Source: Kumtagia ephedrae (lineage in GTDB: Bacteria; Pseudomonadota; Alphaproteobacteria; Rhizobiales; Rhizobiaceae). Taken from it: a stretch of 64,000 bases of DNA. The stretch is taken from contig NZ_PXYK01000001.1 in NCBI RefSeq assembly GCF_003012745.1, forward strand, positions 186,001 to 250,000, given 5' to 3'. Shown one piece after another: positions 10,450-19,518 of this stretch. Made by a program: the position numbers and the translations under genes. The notes below the pieces were generated by a model, which was not told where the DNA came from, did not search any database, and saw nothing but the letters and a program-made list of their open reading frames with translations. Within the stretch, counting starts at the first letter, position 1. Every line of letters starts with the position of its first letter.

Positions 10450-10473
10450 ATGGACCGGGCGCGCCCGGTCCAT
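10450..10473 (+). terminator. Perfect 24-bp palindrome after ldtR, likely terminator hairpin
   Basis: The half-sequence ATGGACCGGGCG and its exact complement meet at 10461/10462, 27 bases after the ldtR stop. As RNA it makes a strong GC hairpin, though the loop must open the centre and the tail is not U-rich. A terminator or RNA-stability element is most likely. Confidence 0.5.
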
Positions 10474-10633
10474 GGCTTGCCTGCAACAGTCGGGCCGGCT
10501 CACGCCATCTTGTCGGCCTCGGTCACGGTGCCGCCATAATCCAATGAAATCCGGGACCCTGTGGACGCGCGCCCCGGCGTCGAAGTTGCGGCCTAGTCCG
10601 CACCGGCGAAAGTGTCGGCGCAGCATCATGGTT

Positions 10634-10654
10634 GGTCAATTGTTAAGATTGACC
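10634..10654 (+). promoter_or_regulatory. Candidate LdtR operator upstream of ldtP
   Basis: GGTCAAT-N7-ATTGACC, a perfect 7-bp inverted repeat with an AT-rich 7-base spacer containing TTGTTAAG, 54 bases before the ldtP start. Size, symmetry and position suit a dimeric MarR regulator; the ldtR gene is the next one upstream. Confidence 0.55.
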
Positions 10655-10707
10655 GGCGTAATCTCGGATCGAGAAGGTCCGTGGTGGGAAAGCGGGGACA
10701 ATCCAGC

Positions 10708-11976
10708 ATGCCGATCGAAGCCAGCCGCCGTTCGTTTCTCTCCGGAGCCGCAGCCGTCGCCGCGACTTTCGCCAGCGGCGGGGCGTTCGCACAGGATACG
10801 CTCGACGTCGTCGGCGACGTGCTGAAGTCGTCGCGTCGCGGCAACTGGGACGACACGTTCGACGCCCGCGCCAGCCAGAACGGCAAGGTGGCCTCGCACC
10901 TGCCCATCTTCAGCCCGCAGACGGTGAGCTATGTCGAGGCGGCGATCGGCCAATACCAGAACATCGTCGGAGCCGGCGGCTGGCCGGTCGTGCCCGCCAC
11001 CAAGAAGCTGAAGCTCGGCGTGGTCGATCCGGACGTGGAGGCGCTGCGCAAGCGGCTGATGGTTTCGGGCGACCTGTCGCCCAATGCCGGCATCTCGCCG
11101 GCCTTCGACACTTATGTCGACGCCGCGGTCAAGCGCTTCCAGGCGCGCCACGGCCTGCCGGCCGACGGCGTCATGGGCCAATACAGCTTCAAGGCCATGA
11201 ACGTCTCGGCGCAGGTGCGCCTCGGCCAGCTCGAGACCAATCTGGTGCGCCTGCGCTCCATGGGCGGCTTCCTCGGCCAGCGCTACGTGATGGTGAACAT
11301 CCCGGCCGCCCAGATCGAGGCAGTGGAGAACGACCGCGTCGTGTCGCGCCACACCGCGATCGTCGGCAAGATCGACCGGCAGACGCCGATCCTCAACTCC
11401 AAGATCAACGAGATCATCGTCAATCCCTACTGGAACGCGCCGGAATCGATCGTCCGCAAGGACATCATCCCGCTGATGCGCAAGAACCCGCAATATCTGG
11501 CGGAAAACAGCATCCGCATCCTCGGCCCGGACGGCACCGAGATCGACCCGACCACCATCGACTGGAACACCGAGGACGCGGCGAAATTCCGCTTCCGCCA
11601 GGATCCCGGCAAGATCAACGCGATGGCCTCGGTGAAGATCAACTTCCCGAACCCGCACGCCACCTACATGCACGACACGCCGTCGCAGGGCCTGTTCAAC
11701 AAGCTCATGCGCTTCGATTCGTCGGGCTGCGTGCGCGTGCAGAACGTGCGCGATCTCGTCACCTGGCTGCTGCGCGACACGCCGGGCTGGGACCGGCAGA
11801 CCTTCGAGCAGACCATCAAGAGCGGCGTCAGCACGCCGGTCGCCATCAGCGACCCGGTGCCGGTCTATTTCACCTACATCTCCGCCTGGTCGACCGGCGA
11901 GGGCGTCGTGCATTTCCGCGACGACATCTATGCCCGCGACGGCGTCGACGAGCTGCAGATCACCTCGTCGCTCTGA
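10708..11976 (+). CDS. ldtP: Periplasmic L,D-transpeptidase LdtP
   Basis: Exported peptidoglycan cross-linking enzyme of 422 residues. The N-terminus carries a twin-arginine-like signal (RRSFLSGAAAVAATFASGGAFA). A peptidoglycan-binding domain lies around residues 130-170 (FQARHGLPADGVMG), followed by a YkuD catalytic domain ending in the active-site motif SSGCVRVQN (Cys341) with its upstream histidine in ATYMHDTPSQGLF. ATG 10708 follows AGCGGGGAC and starts right at the signal peptide; an in-frame ATG 96 bases earlier is unlikely. A strong terminator follows the gene. Confidence 0.93.
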   Translation: MPIEASRRSFLSGAAAVAATFASGGAFAQDTLDVVGDVLKSSRRGNWDDTFDARASQNGKVASHLPIFSPQTVSYVEAAIGQYQNIVGAGGWPVVPATKKLKLGVVDPDVEALRKRLMVSGDLSPNAGISPAFDTYVDAAVKRFQARHGLPADGVMGQYSFKAMNVSAQVRLGQLETNLVRLRSMGGFLGQRYVMVNIPAAQIEAVENDRVVSRHTAIVGKIDRQTPILNSKINEIIVNPYWNAPESIVRKDIIPLMRKNPQYLAENSIRILGPDGTEIDPTTIDWNTEDAAKFRFRQDPGKINAMASVKINFPNPHATYMHDTPSQGLFNKLMRFDSSGCVRVQNVRDLVTWLLRDTPGWDRQTFEQTIKSGVSTPVAISDPVPVYFTYISAWSTGEGVVHFRDDIYARDGVDELQITSSL

Positions 11977-11996
11977 GCGACATCGCCTTCGGATCG

Positions 11997-12025
11997 GGGC
12001 CGCCTTCGGGCGGCCCTTTGCTTTT
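11997..12025 (+). terminator. Rho-independent terminator of ldtP
   Basis: GGGCCGCC-TTCG-GGCGGCCC, an 8-bp stem capped by the very stable TTCG tetraloop, followed by TTTGCTTTT. It lies 20 bases after the ldtP stop. Confidence 0.92.
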
Positions 12026-12152
12026 CGGGCAGCGCCAAATGCTGGCGGCGCAAAGCAGCCATCAAATTTCGCGCTGCAACATGGCGGGGCACGACCAAGT
12101 ATGTTAATTGCCCGCCGAACCGACAACCTTCCGGACATCGAGGTAGACAGAC

Positions 12153-13466
12153 ATGGCATCAGCAGCGGCCGCTACGTCCCAATCCGATTCCTTCTTCTCG
12201 GCACCGCTTGCCGAGATCGATCCGGAAATCTTCGGCGCGATCCGTAGCGAACTGGGCCGCCAGCGCCACGAGATAGAGCTGATCGCCTCCGAAAACATCG
12301 TGTCGCGCGCCGTGCTGGAGGCGCAGGGCTCGATCATGACCAACAAATATGCCGAGGGCTATCCCGGCAAGCGCTACTATGGCGGCTGCCAGTTCGTCGA
12401 CATCGCCGAGCAGCTCGCCATAGACCGCGCCAAGAAGCTGTTTTCGTGCAACTTCGCCAACGTCCAGCCGAATTCCGGCAGCCAGATGAACCAGGCCGTG
12501 TTCCTGGCGCTGCTGCAGCCGGGCGACACCTTCATGGGGCTCGACCTCAATTCGGGCGGACATCTCACCCACGGCTCGCCGGTCAACATGAGCGGAAAAT
12601 GGTTCAAGGTAGTTTCCTACGGCGTGCGCCGCGACGACCACCTGCTCGACATGGACGAGATCGAGAGACAGGCGCATGAGGCCAAGCCCAAGCTGATCCT
12701 GGCCGGCGGCACCGCCTATTCGCGCGTCTGGGACTGGAAGCGGTTCCGCGAGATCGCCGACGCCGTCGGCGCCTATCTGATGGTCGACATGGCCCACATC
12801 GCCGGCCTGGTGGCGGGTGGCGTGCATCCTTCCCCCCTGCCCCATGCGCATGTGGTGACCACCACCACCCACAAGTCCCTGCGCGGCCCGCGCGGCGGCA
12901 TGATCCTCACTAATGACGAGGAGATCGCCAAGAAGATGAACTCGGCGGTGTTCCCCGGCCTGCAGGGCGGACCGCTGATGCATGTGATCGCCGCCAAGGC
13001 GGTGGCCTTCGGCGAGGCGCTGAAGCCGGAGTTCAAGACCTATGCCCACGACGTGGTGGCGAACGCCCGCGCGCTCGCCGAGAGCCTGAAGTCGTCGGGC
13101 CTCGACATCGTCTCGGGCGGCACCGACAACCACCTGATGCTGGTCGATCTAAGGCCCAAGAACGCCACCGGCAAGCGGGCGGAGGCCGCGCTCGGCCGCG
13201 CCAACATCACCTGCAACAAGAACGGCATCCCGTTCGACCCGGAAAAGCCCTTCGTCACCTCCGGCGTGCGCCTCGGTACGCCGGCCGGCACGACGCGCGG
13301 TTTCGGCCCCGCCGAATTCCGCGAGATCGGCAGCCTCATCGTCGAGGTGCTCGACGGGCTGAAGGCCGCCAATTCCGACGAGGGCAATGCCGGCGTCGAG
13401 GCGGCGGTGAAGCAGAAGGTGGTGGCGCTGACGGAGCGTTTCCCGCTTTATCCGTATCTGGGGTGA
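12153..13466 (+). CDS. glyA: Serine hydroxymethyltransferase
   Basis: PLP enzyme interconverting serine and glycine while charging tetrahydrofolate with a one-carbon unit. It has 437 residues. The PLP lysine is Lys241 in [15 protein letters not shown]; other hallmarks are [16 protein letters not shown], the early substrate site [16 protein letters not shown] and [17 protein letters not shown] 12153 follows GAGGTAGACAGAC. It begins the cluster glyA-nrdR-ribD-ribE-ribH-nusB, here split from nrdR by a VapBC module. Confidence 0.98.
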   Translation: MASAAAATSQSDSFFSAPLAEIDPEIFGAIRSELGRQRHEIELIASENIVSRAVLEAQGSIMTNKYAEGYPGKRYYGGCQFVDIAEQLAIDRAKKLFSCNFANVQPNSGSQMNQAVFLALLQPGDTFMGLDLNSGGHLTHGSPVNMSGKWFKVVSYGVRRDDHLLDMDEIERQAHEAKPKLILAGGTAYSRVWDWKRFREIADAVGAYLMVDMAHIAGLVAGGVHPSPLPHAHVVTTTTHKSLRGPRGGMILTNDEEIAKKMNSAVFPGLQGGPLMHVIAAKAVAFGEALKPEFKTYAHDVVANARALAESLKSSGLDIVSGGTDNHLMLVDLRPKNATGKRAEAALGRANITCNKNGIPFDPEKPFVTSGVRLGTPAGTTRGFGPAEFREIGSLIVEVLDGLKAANSDEGNAGVEAAVKQKVVALTERFPLYPYLG

Positions 13467-13500
13467 ACGCCCCTCAGGCCGCTGTGCTTGATTTGGCTCA

Positions 13501-13540
13501 GCCTCGGTAATACCTTCCAAACACGAAGTATTACCGAGGC
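13501..13540 (+). promoter_or_regulatory. 13-bp perfect inverted repeat, VapBC operator and RBS hairpin
   Basis: GCCTCGGTAATAC (13501-13513) and GTATTACCGAGGC (13528-13540) are exact complements separated by 14 bases, four bases before the vapB ATG. Autorepressing AbrB/VapB complexes bind such palindromes. The GAGG ribosome site (13536-13539) lies inside the right arm, so the same sequence in RNA could hide it. It may also help terminate glyA transcripts. Confidence 0.7.
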
Positions 13541-13544
13541 CGAG

Positions 13545-13781
13545 ATGAGCACCAAAGTGACGACCAAAGGCCAAGTCACCATTCCGAAGGCCGTTCGCGA
13601 CTTGCTCGACCTGAAGCCGGGCAGCGAGGTCAAGTTCCGTTACGGCCCGAACCGCGAAATCATTCTGGAGCGAGCCGACGGCGTACGCCCGCCCAGCCGG
13701 TTCGAAAAGCTTCTAGGTCATGCGGGACCCGGCCCCACCACGGACGAGATCATGACCATGCTGCGCGGCGAGGACGATTGA
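13545..13781 (+). CDS. vapB: AbrB/SpoVT-type antitoxin of a VapBC module
   Basis: 78-residue swapped-hairpin DNA-binding antitoxin: STKVTTKGQVTIPKAVRDLL, then LKPGSEVKF, and a C-terminal tail that should wrap the toxin. ATG 13545 is chosen because the conserved domain starts there and an AbrB operator lies directly upstream; an in-frame start at 13488 would place the operator inside the gene. Its stop overlaps the toxin's TTG start by four bases. It is inserted between glyA and nrdR. Confidence 0.88.
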   Translation: MSTKVTTKGQVTIPKAVRDLLDLKPGSEVKFRYGPNREIILERADGVRPPSRFEKLLGHAGPGPTTDEIMTMLRGEDD

Positions 13782-14185
13782 TCCTCGTCGACACCAATGT
13801 CCTTCTGGATTTGGCAACAGGAGACCCGCAGTGGTCGGCCTGGTCGCTGAGCGCGATCCAGGCGGCGGCGGTGGACGGGCCGCTCCATATCAACGCGGTC
13901 ATTTATGCGGAGCTGTCCGTCCGCTATTCGAACATCAAGGAAGTGGATGATTTCATCGAGATAGCTGGCGTCCAGCTGCTCGACATTCCGCGCAAGGCCG
14001 CGTTCCTCGCAGCAAAGGCCTTCAGCCGCTACCGCATATCGGGCGGAGCAAAGACCGGTGTCCTGTCCGATTTCTTCATCGGCGCACACGCGTCCGCTCT
14101 TGATATTCCGATCCTGACCCGCGATGTACGCCGCTACCGCACCTATTTCCCTGACCTGCGCCTCATTGCGCCTCAATTGAACTGA
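13778..14185 (+). CDS. vapC: PIN-domain ribonuclease toxin VapC
   Basis: 135-residue PIN-domain RNase. The acidic site is intact: [11 protein letters not shown] (Asp5), [11 protein letters not shown] (Glu), and [11 protein letters not shown] with [18 protein letters not shown] at the end. It starts at TTG, overlapping the vapB stop (TTGA), the usual coupling that keeps the antitoxin in excess. The module appears functional. nrdR begins only eight bases after its stop. Confidence 0.92.
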   Translation: MILVDTNVLLDLATGDPQWSAWSLSAIQAAAVDGPLHINAVIYAELSVRYSNIKEVDDFIEIAGVQLLDIPRKAAFLAAKAFSRYRISGGAKTGVLSDFFIGAHASALDIPILTRDVRRYRTYFPDLRLIAPQLN

Positions 14186-14192
14186 GCCATCC

Positions 14193-14657
14193 ATGCGCTG
14201 CCCCTATTGCCAGTCCGAAGACACGCAGGTGAAGGATTCGCGTCCAGCCGAGGACGGCGCGGCAATCCGGCGGCGGCGCGTCTGCCCGGATTGCGGCGGC
14301 CGCTTCACCACCTTCGAGCGGGTGCAGCTGCGCGACCTGGTGGTGATCAAGAAATCCGGCCGGAAAGTTCCGTTCAGCCGCGACAAGCTCTTGCGCTCGG
14401 TCGAGATCGCGACGCGCAAGCGCAATGTCGATCCCGACCGCATCGACCGGGCCGTCACCGGCATCGTGCGCCAGCTCGAGAGCAGCGGCGAGACCGAGAT
14501 CCCGTCGGGCGAGATCGGCCGGCTGGTCATGGAGGCGCTGAAGGCGCTCGACGACGTCGCCTATGTGCGCTTCGCCTCGGTCTACCGCAATTTCCGCGAG
14601 GCCAAGGATTTCCACGACGTGCTCGGCGAGCTCAAGGCCGACGAGGACGCCGGCTGA
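14193..14657 (+). CDS. nrdR: Ribonucleotide reductase repressor NrdR
   Basis: 154-residue regulator that senses ATP/dATP and represses ribonucleotide reductase genes. It has an N-terminal zinc ribbon ([15 protein letters not shown] ... [13 protein letters not shown]) and a C-terminal ATP cone ([19 protein letters not shown]). It is followed after three bases by ribD, the usual order in rhizobia. The upstream VapBC module lies between it and glyA. Confidence 0.97.
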   Translation: MRCPYCQSEDTQVKDSRPAEDGAAIRRRRVCPDCGGRFTTFERVQLRDLVVIKKSGRKVPFSRDKLLRSVEIATRKRNVDPDRIDRAVTGIVRQLESSGETEIPSGEIGRLVMEALKALDDVAYVRFASVYRNFREAKDFHDVLGELKADEDAG

Positions 14658-14660
14658 GCC

Positions 14661-15794
14661 ATGCCGGGCGCGAGTGCATCAGTGCCGCCGCAGGCCGACA
14701 TCGACCGCCGCTTCATGGCGGCCGCCATACGGCTGTCGCTCCGGCACCGCGGGCTGACCGGCGAAAACCCGTCGGTGGGCGCGCTGATCGTGCGCACCGA
14801 CGGCGCCGCGCCGGTCATCGCCGGCCGCGGCGTCACGGCGCTCGGCGGACGGCCGCATGCGGAACTGCAGGCGCTGGCCGAGGCCGGCCCGGCGGCGCAG
14901 GGCGCCACCGCCTATGTCACGCTGGAACCGTGCTCGCATATCGGCAAGTCGCCGCCCTGCGCCGACGCGCTGGTCGCCTCCGGCGTGGCGCGCGTCGTCA
15001 TCGCGGTGCTCGACCCCGACAAGCGCGTGGCCGGGCGCGGCGTCTCCATCCTCGACAAGGCCGGGATCGAAGTGGCGCATGGTTGCCTGGAGAGCGAAGC
15101 GCGCAAGGCAATGGCCGGCTTCCTGTCGCTCAAAGGCCGCGGCCGGCCGTTCCTGACGCTGAAGCTCGCCGTCTCCGCCGACGGCATGATCGGCCGCCGG
15201 GGCGCCGGGCAGGTCGCCATCACCGGCGAGACGGCGCGGCGCGCCGTGCAGATGATGCGGGTCGAGCACGAGGCGATCATGGTCGGCGTCGGCACGATCG
15301 TCGCCGACGACCCGCTGCTGACTGTCCGGCTGGCGGGCCTCGAGAAGCGCTCGCCGGTCAGGGTCGTCGTCGATCCGTTCGCGCGCACGCCGCCGGAAGC
15401 AAAACTGTTCGACGAGGCGGACCGGCATTCCGTGCTGCTGCTGGTGAGCGAAAAGGCGCAGCGCCGGCAGGTCGACGCGCTGCGCGACCGCCGCGCCGCC
15501 ATCCGCGCCGTCGCCTCCGACTATCGCGGCCGCTTCGACCCGCGCGAGGTGCTGCGCTCGCTCGGCGTGATGGGCCTGAAGAGCATTCTCCTGGAAGGCG
15601 GCGCCGAGACGGCCCGCCAGTTCCTGGCGGCAGGAATGGTCGACCGGATCGCGCTGTTCGTCGGGTCGACGACGGTCGGCGGCGACGGGATCCCCTCCCC
15701 CGTCACCGAGAGGACCGTCCCTGCCGGCTTCACGGTCGCGGAGGAGAGCCGGTTCGGCATGGATCGGCTGATCGAATACGAAAGGATGGATTGA
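14661..15794 (+). CDS. ribD: Bifunctional riboflavin biosynthesis deaminase/reductase
   Basis: 377 residues. The N-terminal deaminase has the zinc site HAELQAL and EPCSHIGKSPPC; the C-terminal reductase contains FLTLKLAVSADGMIG and ILLEGGAETARQFL. It catalyses the second and third steps of riboflavin synthesis from GTP. It is tightly packed between nrdR and ribE, its TGA overlapping the ribE ATG by one base. Confidence 0.96.
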   Translation: MPGASASVPPQADIDRRFMAAAIRLSLRHRGLTGENPSVGALIVRTDGAAPVIAGRGVTALGGRPHAELQALAEAGPAAQGATAYVTLEPCSHIGKSPPCADALVASGVARVVIAVLDPDKRVAGRGVSILDKAGIEVAHGCLESEARKAMAGFLSLKGRGRPFLTLKLAVSADGMIGRRGAGQVAITGETARRAVQMMRVEHEAIMVGVGTIVADDPLLTVRLAGLEKRSPVRVVVDPFARTPPEAKLFDEADRHSVLLLVSEKAQRRQVDALRDRRAAIRAVASDYRGRFDPREVLRSLGVMGLKSILLEGGAETARQFLAAGMVDRIALFVGSTTVGGDGIPSPVTERTVPAGFTVAEESRFGMDRLIEYERMD

Positions 15795-16411
15795 TGTTCA
15801 CGGGCATCGTCACCGACATCGGCACCATCGAGGCGTTGCGCCCGTTGCCCAAGGGGGTGCGGCTGCGGGTGCGCACCAACTACGATCCGGCGACGATCGC
15901 CATCGGCGCCTCGATCTCGACCGGCGGCGTCTGCCTCACCGTGGTCGAACTGCCCGAACAGGGCTCCAACCAGCGCTGGTTCGAGGTCGAGGCGTGGGAG
16001 GAAGCAACGAGGCTGACCACGGCAGCGGACTGGACGGACGGCACGCGCGTCAACCTGGAGCGGGCGCTGAAGATCGGCGACGAGCTCGGCGGCCATATCG
16101 TGTCGGGCCATGTCGACGGGACGGCCGAGGTCGTGGCGCGCGAGAAAGAGGGCGAGGCTGTGCGCTTCACTCTGGAGGCACCGGCCGAGCTGGCGAAATT
16201 CATCGCGCCGAAAGGCTCGGTGGCGCTCGACGGCACGTCGCTGACGGTGAACAAGGTCGACGGCAGGCGCTTCGACGTGCTGCTCATCCACCATTCGCTC
16301 GCCGTCACCACCTGGGGCGAGCGGCAGGTCGGCGACCGCGTCAATCTGGAGGTCGACACGATGGCGCGTTATGCGGCGCGGCTGGCAGAGGCGGCGCGGG
16401 AAGGATTGTGA
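15794..16411 (+). CDS. ribE: Riboflavin synthase alpha chain
   Basis: 205 residues with the duplicated lumazine-binding barrel: MFTGIVTDIGTIEA opens the first repeat and HIVSGHVDGTAEV the second, with SVALDGTSLTVN the matching substrate-binding strand. It dismutates two 6,7-dimethyl-8-ribityllumazine molecules to riboflavin. It is coupled to ribD. Its partner ribH is displaced by a ParDE module about 0.6 kb long. Confidence 0.96.
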   Translation: MFTGIVTDIGTIEALRPLPKGVRLRVRTNYDPATIAIGASISTGGVCLTVVELPEQGSNQRWFEVEAWEEATRLTTAADWTDGTRVNLERALKIGDELGGHIVSGHVDGTAEVVAREKEGEAVRFTLEAPAELAKFIAPKGSVALDGTSLTVNKVDGRRFDVLLIHHSLAVTTWGERQVGDRVNLEVDTMARYAARLAEAAREGL

Positions 16412-16488
16412 CGCCGAGCGGCACGACGACCACCGTCTCGACGTGATCATCGTCAATCAGTATGATTGCTTCTGATTGAGAGGTACCA

Positions 16489-16749
16489 ATGGACACGAAA
16501 GTGATCACCACGCACGTTCCCTTGCCCCTTGCAGACAAGGTCGATGAACTTGCCACGCGGCTCGATCGTTCCCGAGGCTGGATCGTCAAGCAGGCCCTGT
16601 CTGCCTGGATCGAAATGGAAGAGGAACGGCGGCGCCTGACTCTCGAGGCGCTGGCCGACGTCGACGCAGGTCACGTGATCGATCATCAGGCCGTCCAAGC
16701 CTGGGCCGAGAGTCTCGATGGCGACGCTCCTCTTTCGCCGCCGCAATGA
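16489..16749 (+). CDS. Ribbon-helix-helix antitoxin of a ParDE-type module
   Basis: 86 residues. The start is a ribbon-helix-helix fold (KVITTHVPLPLADKVDELAT, then DRSRGWIVKQALSAWIE), the DNA-binding part of CopG/ParD antitoxins, with a C-terminal toxin-binding tail. It follows GAGAGGTACCA and overlaps the toxin start by four bases (ATGA). The cassette interrupts the ribE-ribH junction. The toxin is frameshifted but this gene looks intact. Confidence 0.88.
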   Translation: MDTKVITTHVPLPLADKVDELATRLDRSRGWIVKQALSAWIEMEEERRRLTLEALADVDAGHVIDHQAVQAWAESLDGDAPLSPPQ

Positions 16750-17023
16750 ACGAGATCAAATGGACGAGCAAGGCTGTATCGGACCTGGCTCGGCTTTATG
16801 ATTTTCTCGCGCCCGTCAACCGGCGTGCTGCCGCCCGCGCGGTACAATCCCTCACGCTTGCCCCCACAAGCTGCTCCGGCATCCGCGTCTGGGCGAAAGG
16901 CTTGATGAGTTCGCGCCACGCGACGTGCGCCGCTTCCTGGTCGGACACTACGAGATGCGCTACGAGATCAACGGGTCCGTCATTTACGTGCTGCGGCTTT
17001 GGCACACTCGGGAAGACCGCTGA
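16746..17023 (+). pseudogene. ParE-type toxin, frameshifted in a C run
   Basis: RelE/ParE-fold toxin, 93 residues if intact. The first 41 codons read normally (MNEIKWTSKAVSDLARLYDF ...). After a run of five Cs at 16861-16865 the conserved remainder (HPRLGERLDEF, VRRFLVGHYEMRYEI, YVLRLWHTREDR) continues in another frame to TGA 17021-17023. Six Cs would restore one frame. Conservation on both sides of the break means the mutation is recent, or is a homopolymer sequencing error, or the tract varies by slippage. Confidence 0.85.
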
Positions 17024-17110
17024 AACCGCGACCCGGTGACACGCGCCCACGAAGCGCTTGCGGTCGAGACCCGTTCGGCCTAAGTCACCGGCGACCTTCC
17101 GGAGACCGAC

Positions 17111-17599
17111 ATGGCTGGCATTTCGCAACACGGCAAGGCTTTCATCCGCCCGGAGAAAGCCCACCTTCTCGTCATCGAGGCGCGCTACCATGACGCGCTC
17201 TCCGACGCGCTGCTCGACGGCGCCACTGCCGCGCTCGACGAGGCCGGAGCCACATACGACGTGGTGACGGTACCCGGCGCGCTTGAAATCCCGGCGGTGG
17301 TGGCCTTCGCCCTTGACGGCGCCGACGATGGCGGCACGGACTATGACGGCTTCGTCGCCCTCGGCGTGGTGATGCGCGGCGACACCTATCATTTCGACGT
17401 GGTGGCGAACGAATCCTCGCGCGGCCTGATGGACCTCGCGGTCGAGGAGGCGATTGCCGTCGGCAACGGCATCCTGACCACCGAAAACGAAGAGCAGGCC
17501 TGGCTGCGGGCGCGCCGCAGCGAGGGTGACAAGGGCGGCTTCGCGGCACGCGCGGCGCTCACCATGATCGCCCTCAAGGATCGATTCGGAGCACGCTGA
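17111..17599 (+). CDS. ribH: 6,7-dimethyl-8-ribityllumazine synthase
   Basis: 162 residues. Makes the lumazine substrate of RibE. The substrate loops [11 protein letters not shown] and [21 protein letters not shown] and the conserved [12 protein letters not shown] are present. Followed after two bases by nusB. The 87 bases since the parE remnant include GGAGACCGAC as ribosome site. Confidence 0.97.
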   Translation: MAGISQHGKAFIRPEKAHLLVIEARYHDALSDALLDGATAALDEAGATYDVVTVPGALEIPAVVAFALDGADDGGTDYDGFVALGVVMRGDTYHFDVVANESSRGLMDLAVEEAIAVGNGILTTENEEQAWLRARRSEGDKGGFAARAALTMIALKDRFGAR

Positions 17600-17601
17600 T
17601 C

Positions 17602-18102
17602 GTGTCGAAACCCGCAGACCACGGCGAACAGCCTCCCCGCCAGGCCAACAAGCGGGGTGCGGCCAGGCTGGCCGCCGTGCAGGCACTCTACCAGATGGAC
17701 GTCGCCGGCGCCGGGCTGCTGGAGATCACGGCCGAATACGAGGCGTTCCGGCTCGGCAAGGAAGTCGACGGCGCCACCTATCGCGAGGCCGATCCGCAGT
17801 GGTTCCGGGCCATCCTGTCCGGCGTCGTGCAGAACCAGACCACGGTCGACCCGCTGATCCGCCAGGCGCTCACCGAGGACTGGCCGCTGTCGCGCCTCGA
17901 TTCGACCCTGCGCGCCATCCTACGCGCCGGCGTCTACGAACTGATGGAGCGCAAGGACGTGCCGACCGCCGTCATCGTGTCGGAATATGTCGACATCGCC
18001 AAGGCCTTCTACGAGGAGGACGAGCCCAAGCTGGTGAATGCGGTGCTCGACCGCGTCGCCCGGCGCGTGCGCGGCGAGGGCCGCGGACGGGACGCGACTT
18101 GA
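17602..18102 (+). CDS. nusB: Transcription antitermination factor NusB
   Basis: 166 residues, all-helical NusB fold: [16 protein letters not shown] at the start and [18 protein letters not shown] ... [27 protein letters not shown] at the end. It acts with NusE/S10 in rRNA antitermination. GTG start 17602, two bases after the ribH stop; its TGA overlaps the TTG of the MFS gene. Confidence 0.97.
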   Translation: MSKPADHGEQPPRQANKRGAARLAAVQALYQMDVAGAGLLEITAEYEAFRLGKEVDGATYREADPQWFRAILSGVVQNQTTVDPLIRQALTEDWPLSRLDSTLRAILRAGVYELMERKDVPTAVIVSEYVDIAKAFYEEDEPKLVNAVLDRVARRVRGEGRGRDAT

Positions 18103-19325
18103 CCGATACGGCCAGGCAGCGCGAGGCGCGGCGCACGGCGCTGATTCTCGCCGCCGCACAGGCGGTCATCGGCTCGGCGGCCCCGATCGCCATCTCGCTT
18201 GGTGCGCTCGCCGGCTCCTACCTCCTCGACACCGACAAGTCGCTGGCGACCGCGCCGGTCACCGGCTTCAACATCGGCGTGGCGCTGGGCGCCCTGCCGG
18301 CGGCCGCCCTGATCAAGGCCGTCGGCCAGAAGAACGGTTTTCAGACCGGCACCGCCGTCACCGCGCTGGGCGGCGTGGTCGCCACGCTCGCCCTGTTCCA
18401 GGAATCGTTCTGGCTGTTCGCGCTCGGGCTGCTGGTCATCGGCGTCGGCGGCGCGTTCGTGCAGCAGTTCCGCTTCGCCGCCGCCGACGACGCGCCGCCG
18501 GAGTTCAAGGCCCGCGCCATCTCCTTCGTGCTCGCCGGCGGCGTCATCACCGCCATCCTCGGCCCGCAGATCGTCATCTACACGCGCACCCTGTTCGAGC
18601 CGGTCATGTTCGCCGGTTCCTTCGCGTCGATCCTGGCGCTGGCCGCGGTCGGCGCCGTCCTCCTCTCCTTCCTGAAGGTCCGCGAGCACGGCCCCGCGGA
18701 CCATGAAGGCCAGGAGACGCCGGCGCGACCGCTCGGCGAGATCGTCAGCCAGCCGCGTTTCATCGTGGGACTCGGCTGCGGCGTCGGTTCCTATGCGCTG
18801 ATGAGCTTCGTCATGACCGGGGCTCCGCTGGCGATGGTCGGCTGCGGCTTCTCGACCGACGACGCGACGCTCGGCATCTCGTGGCATGTGATGGCGATGT
18901 TCGGGCCGAGCTTCTTCACCGGCCATCTCATCCACCGCTTCGGCGTCGAGCGCATCGTCGCCCTCGGCCTGCTCCTGCTGATCGGCTGCGCGGCGGTGGC
19001 GCTGTCGGGCATCGCGCTCTGGCAGTTCTGGACGGCGCTGATCCTGCTGGGCCTCGGCTGGAATTTCGGCTTCATCGGCGCCACGGCCATGGTCTCGCAG
19101 ACCTACAGGCCCTCCGAGAAGGGCAAGATCCAGGGCATGCACGACTTCATCCTGTTCGGCTCCGTCGCCTTCGCCTCGCTGATGTCGGGCGCCGTCTACA
19201 ATGCCTGGGGCTGGGAAATGCTGAACTGGGTGGTTTTCCCCGTCACGGCGCTGTGCCTGGCGGCGCTTGGCGGGCTGGTTCTGTTCGGGCGCAAGCGCTC
19301 GATTCCGTATCGCGGCCGCGCCTGA
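18099..19325 (+). CDS. Major facilitator superfamily transporter
   Basis: 408 residues with about 12 membrane helices. Motif traces include [15 protein letters not shown] after helix 2 and a cytoplasmic loop at about 190-215 ([15 protein letters not shown]). The TTG start overlaps the nusB stop by four bases, so it is the last gene of the glyA-nusB cluster. The nearest type I recognise is the YfkF/drug-efflux-like MFS group common after nusB in rhizobia; the substrate is unknown. Confidence 0.88.
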   Translation: MTDTARQREARRTALILAAAQAVIGSAAPIAISLGALAGSYLLDTDKSLATAPVTGFNIGVALGALPAAALIKAVGQKNGFQTGTAVTALGGVVATLALFQESFWLFALGLLVIGVGGAFVQQFRFAAADDAPPEFKARAISFVLAGGVITAILGPQIVIYTRTLFEPVMFAGSFASILALAAVGAVLLSFLKVREHGPADHEGQETPARPLGEIVSQPRFIVGLGCGVGSYALMSFVMTGAPLAMVGCGFSTDDATLGISWHVMAMFGPSFFTGHLIHRFGVERIVALGLLLLIGCAAVALSGIALWQFWTALILLGLGWNFGFIGATAMVSQTYRPSEKGKIQGMHDFILFGSVAFASLMSGAVYNAWGWEMLNWVVFPVTALCLAALGGLVLFGRKRSIPYRGRA

Positions 19326-19518
19326 GTTCTCTCGACACGTCGGGGCATGCCGCAGCCCCAATGCGGCCTTCCGCCAGCACCGGCCGGTCCGGCCCGGCTT
19401 CCCCTATTCCTCAGGATGACGTTTCGTTTGACGAAAAAGGAAACAAAGCCGACGCGCGGCCGTTGGGCAGGCAAAGGACAATCCGGCGAGCTTCGCCCTG
19501 ACCAGACAGGAGGATGAC

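Noticed and set aside
10636-12159. 507-codon minus-strand frame opposite ldtP
   Set aside because: Antisense shadow of LdtP with no recognisable domain and a biased composition.
14207-15793. Extension of the riboflavin synthase frame back through ribD and nrdR (734 codons)
   Set aside because: It lies out of frame over two well-conserved genes; the real start at 15794 overlaps the ribD stop.
19381-19440. TTTCGT-TTG-ACGAAA hairpin as terminator after the MFS gene
   Set aside because: Short AT-rich stem followed by purines rather than a U-run on the plus strand.
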